Notes: a model not told the origin generated them from the letters alone. A stretch of DNA of 64,000 nt from Cutibacterium avidum ATCC 25577 (GCF_000227295.1 NZ_JH165054.1:507835-571834), one strand, 5' to 3'. Counted from the first letter of the stretch, positions 54,180 to 63,340 are shown. Translations and numbers: made by a program.

Positions 54180-55265
54180 ATGACTGACATCACCACCGAG
54201 GATCGTCCCGCCGGACTTGCCGGTGTGCCGCTGGCGATCGAGCCGCTGAAGCGTCGTGACTTCGCCTCCGACCAGGAGGTGCGCTGGTGCCCCGGCTGTG
54301 GCGACTACGCGATTCTGTCCACCTTCCAGGGTGTGCTGCCGGATCTGGGCATCGCCAAGGAGAACGCCGTTGTCATCTCGGGTATCGGTTGCTCCTCGCG
54401 CTTCCCGTACTACATGAACACCTATGGCATGCACTCCATCCACGGCCGTGCCCCGGCCATCGCGACGGGGGTGGCAGTGTCTCGCCCGGATCTGGCCGTT
54501 TTCGTCATCACTGGGGACGGTGACGCTCTGTCCATCGGCGGCAACCACCTCATCCATGCCATGCGCCGCAACGTCAACCTGACGATCCTCATGTTCAACA
54601 ACCGAATCTATGGACTGACGAAGGGGCAGTACTCCCCCACCTCGGAGGCTGGGAAGGTCACCAAGTCCTCCCCGATGGGTTCGATTGACGCCCCGTTCAA
54701 CCCGCTGGCCGTGGCCCTGGGTGCCGGGTGCTCCTTCGTGGCTCGAGCCGTCGACTCCGACCGCAAGCACCTCGCCCAGGTACTCACCGCGGCCGCCAAA
54801 CACCGCGGTACCTCCTTCGTCGAGATGTATCAGAACTGCCCGATCTTCAACGACGGTGCTTTCGACGACTACAAGGGTCCGGAGGCCAGCCAGCACCTCA
54901 TCCGTCTGGCCGACGGCGAGCCCGTTCTCGTCGGGGCCGATGGTTCTCGCGGCGTGGTGCGCGACCCCGTCAGTGGCGAGTTGACGGTGGCTGACGTCGC
55001 CGAGGTGGGTATGGACCACGTGCTCGTCCACGACTCCCACCGTGCTGACCCGTCGCTGGCCTTCGAACTTGCTCACCTGGATGACGGCGTCATCGTCAGC
55101 CAGACCCCGGTCGGAATCTTCCGCGACGTCGAGCGCCCCACCTATGACGACCAGGCTCGTGCCCAAGTGAAGCTGGCTTCCGGGGATGCGACCGACCCTG
55201 GCTCCCGTAACGCCGCGCTGCAACAGCTGCTACTCGGCAGCGACACCTGGCAGGTTCAAGGCTGA
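54180..55265 (+). CDS. korB: 2-oxoacid:ferredoxin oxidoreductase, beta subunit
   Basis: 361 residues from ATG 54180. Thiamine-diphosphate and 4Fe-4S residues: VRWCPGCGDYAILSTF, GIGCSSRFPYYMNTYGMHS, VITGDGDALSIGGNH (GDGD...N motif), YGLTKGQYSPTS, FVEMYQNCPIFND. The C-terminus NAALQQLLLGSDTWQVQG recurs in diverged form about 5 kb downstream at 60240. Confidence 0.95.
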   Translation: MTDITTEDRPAGLAGVPLAIEPLKRRDFASDQEVRWCPGCGDYAILSTFQGVLPDLGIAKENAVVISGIGCSSRFPYYMNTYGMHSIHGRAPAIATGVAVSRPDLAVFVITGDGDALSIGGNHLIHAMRRNVNLTILMFNNRIYGLTKGQYSPTSEAGKVTKSSPMGSIDAPFNPLAVALGAGCSFVARAVDSDRKHLAQVLTAAAKHRGTSFVEMYQNCPIFNDGAFDDYKGPEASQHLIRLADGEPVLVGADGSRGVVRDPVSGELTVADVAEVGMDHVLVHDSHRADPSLAFELAHLDDGVIVSQTPVGIFRDVERPTYDDQARAQVKLASGDATDPGSRNAALQQLLLGSDTWQVQG

Positions 55266-55339
55266 AACTTCCGAGACCAGAAATGTGTCTTGATCCCAAA
55301 GCCTCCTGGCGTCGGCACGTGCTGTGTCGTGTGTGTTCC

Positions 55340-55490
55340 TAGAGCTTGGGGTGTACTGTGTTCGCCGTCAGCCCAATGGATGGGTTGATGCCCAGGTGAT
55401 GTGGGGAAGTCGGTGGGAATCCGGCTCTGTCCCGCAACCGTGACCACATCCGGTGTGTGGAAGTCGGAGTACCAGATCACCGTGGAGATT
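55340..55490 (+). promoter_or_regulatory. Cobalamin riboswitch
   Basis: The conserved AdoCbl aptamer core is present: GGGAAGTCGGTGGGAATCC, then CTGTCCCGCAACCGTGA (55403-55443), and the downstream AAGTCGGAGTACCAG element. It lies ~100-250 bp before the ATG at 55591, and the intervening ~100 bp would be the expression platform. It predicts B12-dependent repression of the secreted protein gene. Boundaries are approximate. Confidence 0.88.
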
Positions 55491-55590
55491 GGTTTCTGGT
55501 TCCGTCGAGGGTTACGGATCGTCACCGACGCTTGCTACGCCTGTGCTGCCCGCGGCTCCTCTCGGAACGCTCCAAGATTGAGGAGTAGCC

Positions 55591-57793
55591 ATGGCAGTAG
55601 GAGCAAGGACGACGTGCAAGCGTGTGGTGGGCCCGGTGGTGGCCGCTGCACTGATGGTAGGCGCAGTGGGGGTGACGGCGGCCCCCGCCCAGGCAGCTCA
55701 GACGTCTGGGCCCGCCGATTATGCCTCCCAAGCCCAGCAGGCGGCCGACTACATCGATAGTCACCAGGCCGATCTGACCAAGGGCAAGTTGGGTCCGCAG
55801 TTGGATGGGGCTCTGGCGTTGGTGGCGGCTGGCAGGAAGGATTCGCCTACCATCGCCAAGGTCAAGGACACCATCAAGGCTCAGGGGCCGAGTTACTGCA
55901 CCGCGAAGAATGTGGGTGGGTGTGCGAAGGTGACGATCACTCTGCTGGCTCTTGGTGAGTCGACCACCTATGGCGGAGTTGACTATGCCAAACCGGTGAC
56001 CAAGGCGTCCCAGTTCGAGGAGTATGCGACGAATCAGGCGTTGGACATGATTGCCCTGGAGCGGTTGGGCAAACCGATCCCCAAGGCGCTGTTGGACAAG
56101 GTGACCAAGTATGCGACCACGACTCCCCAGTGGGATGATCCGGACACCGATGGTCTCACGCTCACGGCCCTGTCTCATGTGGAGTCTCCGGACAAGCAGA
56201 AGGCTGTCACGAGTCTTGTCAAGCGTCTCGACGCCGACAAGCAGGATGGTGCCTGGGGCTCCAAGGGCAAGGGCCCGAATGTGAACACCACCGCGTGGGT
56301 GGCTGCTGGTCTGGACCGGGCTGGAGATGCTGGCCACAAGGCGCAGGCTGTGGCCGGCCAGAAGTGGCTCGTGAAGCAGCAGCAGACCGACGGCTCGTTC
56401 ACGGGGTCCGTGAAGACTCCCGCAGGGAAGATGATGGCGACGATACAGGCGATACCGGTGTTGCGTGGTCTGCAGTCCTTCGACAACATCGGGACCCATC
56501 AGCCCCGTAGGCTGGTGACAATGACCGTCCTGGGCGACTCGTACTCGGCAGGCAACGGAACCCTGAAAGATGGGTATCCAGCCGATGGGTCATATCGCAG
56601 CCCCAAGAACTACGGTTCGGTACTCACCGGCATGCTCAACCAGAAAAACACGGACACAACCTACCAACTCGACGTGAAAGCCTGGAGCGGCGCCCAGATC
56701 GCCACCGGAGACCACAACATCATCAGCCAGGCCGATACCATGAATCCCCACACCGGCGTGATCCTCATGACCGCCGGAGGCAACGACCTCAACTTCGCTG
56801 ACGTCGTCGAAAACTGCTTTGCAGAAATAGCATGGTCAGCAAAAAAGTGCAGCGGGACGGTTGACGCAGCACGCAAGAAGACTGATGCCACGATGACGAA
56901 CACGGTGACATTGCTGTCACATATCCAGCACCGACTGGCGGATCCGGCTCACACCCGTGTCATCCTGATCGGCTACCCCTACCTCATCCCGGCTGCCGAG
57001 GACGTTCCTGGCACGGGCATACCGGCGACCCGTGTCCGGGCCCGCCGAGGACGAGTTCCGCGCCCGGCAGGCCGCCACCATCAAGGCCTGGAACACGTCT
57101 CATGGCCTCAAAGTGACCTACGCCCCCACCACCAGCCTGTTCAACACCCATGAGCCAGAACCGTCCTTCATTGATCTTGATTTACACAATCCTTATCGCT
57201 GGATCAACGAGTTCCATGAGACTGCCGGCGATGAGGGGTGGACCGGGAAGACCTGGTCACTTCCAAGTTGGGATCAGAATAATTGGTATCATCCGAATGT
57301 GATTGGCCATGAGCAGATTGCCGGGATGGTGCGTCCCTTGGTCAAACCGCCGAGGATGTATGGCCTGTCTGCCGGTGTCTCGCAGGTGGCGCCGGTGCCT
57401 GGGGTGCGGATGCGCGCCGACGTCATCGGGCAAAACCTGGTACGTGCAGGTGAACCCCTCGAATTGGACGCCTCCTCGTCCTACACCTCGATCGGACGCA
57501 TCCACCGCTGGCAATGGGACCTTGACGGGGACGGCCACTACGAAATCGACAGTGCCACACCTAGGATCACCCGCACCCTAAAGCAGCTGGGAAAGTATCG
57601 GGCACACCTACACATCACCGATGGCACGGGCACCAGTGACACCCTCACCTTCCCCATCCACGTCACCCGAGACGGCGACGGCGTGCCCGACAACCAAGAC
57701 AACTGCCCCACCATCGCCAACCAAGACCAGACCGACACCGACCACAACGGTGTAGGAGACGCCTGCGACCCCCACACCAAGGCACCACGATGA
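55591..57793 (+). pseudogene. Frameshifted secreted chimera: alpha/alpha-barrel domain + SGNH hydrolase + PKD + TSP3 repeats
   Basis: ATG 55591 has AGGAG at ideal spacing and opens a signal peptide (cleavage after PAQA, ~33). Residues ~36-300 are helical repeats resembling the transcobalamin/prenyltransferase-type alpha-barrel (ATNQALDMIALERLG; DPDTDGLTLTALSHV; KWLVKQQQTDGSFTGSVKT), consistent with corrinoid binding given the B12 riboswitch. An SGNH hydrolase follows (MTVLGDSYSAGNG; MTAGGNDLN; WYHPNVIGHEQ). The frame breaks near 57025-57040; the other frame (57032-57793) completes the hydrolase, then a PKD domain (SSYTSIGRIHRWQWDLDGDG) and thrombospondin-3 calcium repeats (DGDGVPDNQDNCPTIANQ). 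One base change would restore one ~733-residue protein; a sequencing error is possible. Confidence 0.78.
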
Positions 57794-58353
57794 CCACCCA
57801 CAACAACACACCCAAGGACCAGTACCACCGCGCACCCCTCAACGGCCTCATCATCGGCACCATCGTCGGAGCCGTCTGGGCACTCGTGATTTTGGGATTC
57901 CTCATAACTCCGCCCCTAGCAAAACAAGACATTAAATCCTTTCCGCCCCAATTCATCATGTCCTTTGTTTTCCCTGTGACGGGGTGGCTCGCCGGACTGT
58001 GGGAACAAGCCGCTGTCGACTGCAACGATTCAACGAAGCAAAAGCATAGAGTCAAGGCTACCATCGCTACCATATTCGCCCTCAATGGTGTACTTATGGC
58101 TTCCATTGAGCGCTTCTTGTCAACTCTGAGGTTCATTAGCGGCGAAGAAACCATTATATATTACCTCATTCTACTATCGGTGTTCTCCTTGGGAGGATGG
58201 ACCCTTGGCGCGACAAGAATTACCCTCAGGGAGAATGACAATCACTTTCTTGCCAAGATAATCATAGCCACACTGATCGCACTATACGCATCCTTGGCAG
58301 TCTCCTTTTATGTATTCAATATCATAGAGGTGTGTTTTTTCTTTGGGACTTGA
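57790..58353 (+). CDS. Island membrane protein, paralogue 1
   Basis: 187 residues, about five membrane helices. It begins MTTHNNTPKDQYHRAPLNG, then LIIGTIVGAVWAL, shared with the next three genes. After the second helix come an exposed Cys (AAVDCND) and a basic loop (STKQKHRVKATI). The end EVCFFFGT matches the FFF endings of the paralogues. The start overlaps the stop of the secreted chimera by 4 bp, suggesting joint translation. The first ~85 bp are GC-rich and the rest clearly AT-rich, a sign of transfer. The family is not recognised. Confidence 0.72.
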   Translation: MTTHNNTPKDQYHRAPLNGLIIGTIVGAVWALVILGFLITPPLAKQDIKSFPPQFIMSFVFPVTGWLAGLWEQAAVDCNDSTKQKHRVKATIATIFALNGVLMASIERFLSTLRFISGEETIIYYLILLSVFSLGGWTLGATRITLRENDNHFLAKIIIATLIALYASLAVSFYVFNIIEVCFFFGT

Positions 58354-58511
58354 ATGGTTCATATCATTGCTCTGAAGCGTTAGAAGACGTGACCTGCGGT
58401 CATTATCCATCACCGATGACAGTGGAGCTACCCCTAGATAGTCCTCCTATCGCCAAACCACAAATACTAAATTAGGACTTAGACGCCGCCAGCGCCTATA
58501 GAAAGGCAACG

Positions 58512-59096
58512 ATGGGCATCCACGACAACACGACCACGAACAAGGATCAGTACCGTCGCGCACCCCTCAACGGCCTCATCATCGGCACCATCGTCGGAGC
58601 CGCTTGGGCGATTGAGTTTTTACTACCTTTCTTATTTCCGATGGGCAGGTATTCGCGGAACATCAAAATGGCTTTTATTGCCCTAGCATTACCTGTGCTT
58701 GGATGGATAACTGGCTTGTGGGGCAGGACAGCCTACAGTTGCACGACCTCAGTAAAAAAGAAACGTAGAGTCAAGACGACCGGCATCATTATGACAACCA
58801 CCATCGGGGTACTTATGTCCATCACTTATTACAGTCTTGTTGCGGGCATAGGAATTTTGGAGGTACCAGATCATGCCACTTTCAGTTGCAAAGCTTTTGT
58901 TATGTTCCTGGCTCCCTTGATCGTGTTTCCCATTACCGGATGGGGGCTCAGTATTGCTAGAATTAATACTCCAAGTGATCGCCACTCGGTAATCTCAAAA
59001 ATGAGCGCCTGGGTTGCTCTTGGTCTATATCTTTCTACAGCAGCTTGGTTCGCAATCAGCTTATTTTTAAATACATTATTCTTTTTTGAGTTCTAA
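58512..59096 (+). CDS. Island membrane protein, paralogue 2
   Basis: 194 residues, about five membrane helices. MGIHDNTTTNKDQYRRAPLN, then the shared GLIIGTIVGAAWA; central GWITGLWGRTAYSCTTSVKK; end LFFFEF. GAAAGGC precedes the ATG. The body differs strongly from paralogue 1 but is close to the broken fourth copy (FPMGRYSRNIKMAFIALALP against SMGGYSRNIKMAFIALTLP). Function unknown. Confidence 0.72.
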   Translation: MGIHDNTTTNKDQYRRAPLNGLIIGTIVGAAWAIEFLLPFLFPMGRYSRNIKMAFIALALPVLGWITGLWGRTAYSCTTSVKKKRRVKTTGIIMTTTIGVLMSITYYSLVAGIGILEVPDHATFSCKAFVMFLAPLIVFPITGWGLSIARINTPSDRHSVISKMSAWVALGLYLSTAAWFAISLFLNTLFFFEF

Positions 59097-59141
59097 ATAC
59101 ACTCCCACGACGCGCTACTCGTCTGACGTTAAGGCACCACG

Positions 59142-59699
59142 ATGACCACCCACAAAGACACAACTGAACAGCAGTACCACCGCGCACCTCTCAACGGCCT
59201 CATCATCGGCACCACCGTTGGAGCCGCCTGGGATACGGTATTCGTGATGTCCTACGTCAATTCCCAAGAGGCGATCGACCCCAAAGAGTATCCGTCTTTA
59301 TTTACCATGTCGTTCATTTTCCCTCTGGTTGGGTGGCCCACAGGATTGCGGGAACGGAAGATGTACACGTGCGATAACCCGGAGAAACGGAGGCTCAAAA
59401 CCAAAATCATAGGTGCTGCCATGGCGACTTTCACTGGCATACTCATGTTCTCGACCGAATTCTTCCTGTTTGCAGATCATATATCTCTTAGCAGTGCAGA
59501 AGCAGCAATACACTCACTTTCGTTAGCAGTGTTTCCTTGTGCTGGACTGGCTCTCAGCGATATCGGAATCAGACTCAAGAACAGCGAAGTCCCTTTTATT
59601 CTTAGCATGAGCATTGCTTCAGTGGTCACGCTTTTCATAACCGTGGCAGCCTGGGTCTATTTATACTCAGTTATGATGATCTTTTTCTTTGGACTCTGA
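59142..59699 (+). CDS. Island membrane protein, paralogue 3
   Basis: 185 residues, about five membrane helices. MTTHKDTTEQQYHRAPLNGL, then IIGTTVGAAWD; central GWPTGLRERKMYTCDNPEKR; end MIFFFGL. The 25 bp around its start (59131-59155) are identical to those around the start of paralogue 1 (57779-57803), including upstream non-coding bases, so the copies arose by duplication including the ribosome-binding site. Function unknown. Confidence 0.72.
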   Translation: MTTHKDTTEQQYHRAPLNGLIIGTTVGAAWDTVFVMSYVNSQEAIDPKEYPSLFTMSFIFPLVGWPTGLRERKMYTCDNPEKRRLKTKIIGAAMATFTGILMFSTEFFLFADHISLSSAEAAIHSLSLAVFPCAGLALSDIGIRLKNSEVPFILSMSIASVVTLFITVAAWVYLYSVMMIFFFGL

Positions 59700-59814
59700 T
59701 GGTTTGTACTGTTTGAGTGGCGACATTGGCGAGTGTGGAATTGCTGCCACCCTCCATGCATCCATGTTACGCAACTAGGTCGTCCGTCATCCTTCGTAAA
59801 TACACGGGGCAACC

Positions 59815-60240
59815 ATGACTATTCACGACAACACGACTAGGGAACAGCACCGCCGCGCGCCCCTCAACGGCCTCGCCATCGGCGCCATCGTTGGAGTGCT
59901 CTGGGCGGTTGAGTTTTGACTACCTTTCCTATTTTCGATGGGCGGGTATTCGCGGAACATCAAAATGGCTTTTATTGCCCTGACGTTACCTGTACTTGGG
60001 TGGATAACTGGCTTGTGGGGCAGAACAGCCTGCAATAGCACAACTCCGGCGAAAAAGAAACGCAGAGTCAAGACGGCCGGCATCGCCATGGCAACCACCA
60101 TCTCTGGACCATTGACATCCACCCCACAAGCGCAACTGGTAAGACTCGTTGACAGCGCAAACGCATCACCTACCAATGATGGCAACGCTGCACTGGCAGC
60201 TCTCCTTACCGGAACCGACACCTGGCAGGCCCAGGGATGA
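59815..60240 (+). pseudogene. Island membrane protein, paralogue 4, broken and joined to a korB 3' end
   Basis: MTIHDNTTREQHRRAPLNGL, then AIGAIVGVLWAVEF and TGA (59917-59919) where paralogue 2 has TTA. The same frame continues (LPFLFSMGGYSRNIKMAFIA ... KTAGIAMATTIS) as a close relative of paralogue 2 to about 60105. It then switches to a KorB-like C-terminus (PQAQLVRLVDSANASPTNDG, NAALAALLTGTDTWQAQG). It is both nonsense-mutated and fused, so unlikely to be functional. Confidence 0.8.
60106..60240 (+). repeat. Diverged second copy of the korB 3' end
   Basis: The last 17 codons (AALAALLTGTDTWQAQG) match 12 of the 17 C-terminal residues of KorB (AALQQLLLGSDTWQVQG), with the stop at the same place. 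It bounds the right side of the region 55266-60240; intact korB bounds the left. Confidence 0.75.
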
Positions 60241-60344
60241 CACCCAGTTGATGTCCTAGTCACGTACGACCAACATCTACAATCGGCGGGCTACATTGAG
60301 ACGATGGCCGTACCACCGTCGTGAAGCCTTATAGGCTGGGCCCC

Positions 60345-62318
60345 ATGACCGCCACCTTCGAGGACCGTGATCCTTCCGTCCGTCCAGCCGACGACCTCTT
60401 CCGCCACGTCAACGGCACCTGGATATCCCAGGCCGTCATCCCCGACGACCGCTCCGGTGACGGCCCATTCTACCAGCTCGACGACGAGTCCCGCGAGGCC
60501 GTCCACCGGATCCTCGAGGACCTGTCGTCCGGGAAGGGCGAGGACATCCGCGACAAGGCCACCGCGCACGAGGTGGAGGTCGCCGTCGAGCTCTACCGCC
60601 GTTACATGGACGTCGACGTCGTCGAGAAGGCTGGTGCCGAGCCACTGCGTCCCTTCTTCGAGGAAATCGACGGCATATCCAGCGTCGTCGACCTGGTGAC
60701 CTTCCTCGGCAAGGCCGAACGCCGGGGCATTACGGGACTCTTCGACGTCGCCGACGAGTCCGACCCCGGCGACCCCACCCGCGAGGTGCTGTGGATCGGC
60801 CAGGGTGGCATCGGTCTGCCTGACGAGGCCTACTACCGCGACGAGGACAAGGCCGAGATCCGCGACGCCTATGTGCGTCACGTCCAGGCTTCCTTCGAGC
60901 TGGCCGGCATTCCTGACGGCGAGCAGGCTGCCCGCACCGTCATGGACTTGGAGACCGAAATCGCTTCCCACCACTGGGATCGAGTGCGCTGCCGCGACCT
61001 GCAAGCATCCTACAACCCGACCACCTTCGCCGACCTCGACGAGGCCCACCCAGGTCTGCACCTGGAGGTCTGGCGCAGCAACGCCGACATCCCGATGAAG
61101 GTCGTCACGAACCTCATCAACTCCGAGCCGTCTTTCTTCGACGGCGTCGAGACCCTACTCACCGACGAGCGCATCGACCAGTGGCGCACCTGGGCCAAGT
61201 GGCAGGTCATTCGCTCCTACTCCGAGGTCCTCAGCTCTGATTTCGTCGAGCGCGACTTCGACTTCTACGACCGCACCCTCAACGGCACTCCGACCCTGCG
61301 TCCGCGTTGGAAGCGGGCGGTCGACTTCGTGCAGTCGGCGATGGGGGAAGCCATCGGCAAGATGTACGTAGCCCGCTACTTCCCGCCGGCCTCTAAGCAG
61401 CGGATGGACGAGCTTGTCACCAACATCCTGGCCGCCTATCGACAGTCCATCACCCAGCTGGATTGGATGGGTGAGGACACCCGCAAGGAGGCTTTAGAAA
61501 AACTCGCGAACTTCCGCACGAAAATCGGCTACCCCGATTCGTGGCGTGACTTCTCCGGTCTGCAAGTTGGCCCGGGCAACCTCGTCGACGCCGTCCAAGA
61601 GGTCATCTCCTTCGTCGTCGACCACACCGTCGAGAAGCTCGGCAAGCCGGTTGACCCCGACGAATGGATGATGTTCCCGCAGACGGTCAACGCCTACTAT
61701 CACCCGTTGCGCAACGAGATCGTCTTCCCGGCGGCGATACTGCAGCCGCCGTTTTTCAACCCGGATGTCGACGACGCCGTCAACTACGGCGGTATCGGCA
61801 CCGTCATTGGTCACGAGATCGGTCACGGTTTCGACGACCAGGGTTCAACCTGCGATGGGAAGGGTCTGCTGCGTGACTGGTGGACTGCTGACGATCGCGC
61901 GGCCTTCGAGGAGCGCACCAAAGGTCTCATCGCCCAGTACAACGAATTGGTCCCCAAGCAGCTCGGCCCCGACGGCCCGCATGTCAACGGCGAGTTGACC
62001 ATCGGAGAGAACATCGGCGACCTCGGCGGCGCCGGCATCGCCTTCAAGGCCCTTCAGATCTCCTTCGACGGGAACGAGCCCGAACCCGTTGCCAGACTGA
62101 CCTGGCAGCAGAGGTTCTTCCTGTCCTACGCCTCGATCTGGCGCGGGGTCATCCGAGACGAGGCCGCTCGACGTCGGATCGCCACGGACCCCCACTCGCC
62201 CAACGAGTTCCGCTGCAACCAGATCGTCCGCAATATCGACGCCTTCCACGAAGCCTTCGGCGTGAGCGAGGATGACCCGATGTGGCTCGATCCCGAGAAG
62301 AGAGTCGCCATCTGGTGA
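60345..62318 (+). CDS. M13-family zinc metallopeptidase (PepO/neprilysin type)
   Basis: 657 residues, usual for bacterial PepO. No signal peptide is visible, so it may be cytoplasmic. Zinc motif GTVIGHEIGHGFDDQGSTCD (residue ~485), third ligand in NGELTIGENIGDLGG, substrate-binding NAYYHPLRNEIVFPAAIL, and a C-terminal ending in the family's DPMWLDPEKRVAIW. A -10-like TATAGG (60330-60335) lies ten bases before the ATG, suggesting a leaderless transcript. Cleaves oligopeptides. Confidence 0.93.
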   Translation: MTATFEDRDPSVRPADDLFRHVNGTWISQAVIPDDRSGDGPFYQLDDESREAVHRILEDLSSGKGEDIRDKATAHEVEVAVELYRRYMDVDVVEKAGAEPLRPFFEEIDGISSVVDLVTFLGKAERRGITGLFDVADESDPGDPTREVLWIGQGGIGLPDEAYYRDEDKAEIRDAYVRHVQASFELAGIPDGEQAARTVMDLETEIASHHWDRVRCRDLQASYNPTTFADLDEAHPGLHLEVWRSNADIPMKVVTNLINSEPSFFDGVETLLTDERIDQWRTWAKWQVIRSYSEVLSSDFVERDFDFYDRTLNGTPTLRPRWKRAVDFVQSAMGEAIGKMYVARYFPPASKQRMDELVTNILAAYRQSITQLDWMGEDTRKEALEKLANFRTKIGYPDSWRDFSGLQVGPGNLVDAVQEVISFVVDHTVEKLGKPVDPDEWMMFPQTVNAYYHPLRNEIVFPAAILQPPFFNPDVDDAVNYGGIGTVIGHEIGHGFDDQGSTCDGKGLLRDWWTADDRAAFEERTKGLIAQYNELVPKQLGPDGPHVNGELTIGENIGDLGGAGIAFKALQISFDGNEPEPVARLTWQQRFFLSYASIWRGVIRDEAARRRIATDPHSPNEFRCNQIVRNIDAFHEAFGVSEDDPMWLDPEKRVAIW

Positions 62319-62326
62319 TGACGATC

Positions 62327-62351
62327 CCCCCGAGTTCCACGAACCCGGGGG
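62327..62351 (+). terminator. Terminator-like hairpin after the peptidase gene
   Basis: CCCCCG(A)GTTC and GAAC(C)CGGGGG pair around CAC, 8 bp after the stop; the T-run is weak (CATTCTTC). Confidence 0.6.
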
Positions 62352-62479
62352 CATTCTTCATGTCGATGCCACTGCTCACGCAGCAACTCACAGGGCTTAT
62401 GTGACCTCACCGAGGCAATGGTGCGCGGCAGGCACCCAACGGCCAGCCCGGGCCGAATAGTCGAACGGGAATGCCTTGA

Positions 62480-63340
62480 TCACCACGCCCAGTTCCCTGA
62501 GTACCTCAACAGGTACGCCGATTCGATACTGCACTTGTCCTTGACCGGCTTTCCATTGCGAATGAGCGCCGGACCAAGGTCCTTCCTCGGACATGGCGCA
62601 TCCGCGAGACTGTCGCCGATGCGTTGCAACTGGGAACGAGACAATGTAGAGACGGTATTCGCCGCCGACAAGGCCATCGCGATAGTCGTACTCGGGCCAC
62701 TGTAGGTCTCGAGATGGCGCAAATACCCGTCCGAGATCGACTCCCACCCCCATTTCTCGGCGTCCTTAGCATTGCTGAATAGGTCGGCACTGGCCAGCGC
62801 CTGCATCGCCCACCGAGCCTCCTCGGAAGAAGTCGTCTTGACCTTCCACGGTGTGAGGCACAACCCGTCGTTGGACAGGCCGATCTCCCGCCTCATCGTC
62901 GCGATGGGCAGATCCGTCATCACCGTCTTTCTCGTGATGCAGCCCTTCGGCAGGCGGGTACGTTTGTCGACCTCTGATCTCTCCTTGTCGGACAACGCGT
63001 TGAGGGTTTTCAGGGATGACGCCGCCATGAGTTGGGTGACGTGGGCCTGCCGACTGTCTCCACCATTCACCAAATACGGGCGCAAAGCCGCGACCAGATG
63101 ATCATGAGCGTAGCCATCGTCGTCGGGTAGATCGTGACCGTCGATGAGCCGGAGGTACTCATATGTGCTCTTGAGCGTCCCGTTGACTGACGAATTCGCC
63201 GGCTCGCGAATGAGGGAGTTGGAGGGGCTGAGGACCGTCCCGAGGTTATCGACAACGGGCGCCTGCGCATCATCAGCGCACGCAGTAGGCAGGAGAAGCA
63301 AGATGGCTGCCACCCCCGCCAAGAATCGTTGAAAAGACAT
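62480..63340 (-). CDS. Predicted lipoprotein, family unknown
   Basis: 286 residues from ATG 63338-63340. Signal peptide with lipobox LLLLPTAC (Cys at 21); the rest is mainly helical (AQAPVVDNLGTVLSPSNSLI; TYEYLRLIDGHDLPDDDGYA; TRLPKGCITRKTVMTDLPIA). No known domain is recognised. The 3' end may be frameshifted: another frame continues with protein-like sequence (VEVLRELGVVIKAFPFDYSA, RWVPAAHHC) to 62397. No ribosome-binding site is visible; the start may be leaderless. Confidence 0.65.
   Translation of the reverse strand: MSFQRFLAGVAAILLLLPTACADDAQAPVVDNLGTVLSPSNSLIREPANSSVNGTLKSTYEYLRLIDGHDLPDDDGYAHDHLVAALRPYLVNGGDSRQAHVTQLMAASSLKTLNALSDKERSEVDKRTRLPKGCITRKTVMTDLPIATMRREIGLSNDGLCLTPWKVKTTSSEEARWAMQALASADLFSNAKDAEKWGWESISDGYLRHLETYSGPSTTIAMALSAANTVSTLSRSQLQRIGDSLADAPCPRKDLGPALIRNGKPVKDKCSIESAYLLRYSGNWAW

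Noticed and set aside
55266..60240. Island as a prophage, insertion sequence or integrative element
   Set aside because: No integrase, transposase, terminal inverted repeats or tRNA target was found; only the korB-end duplication supports insertion.
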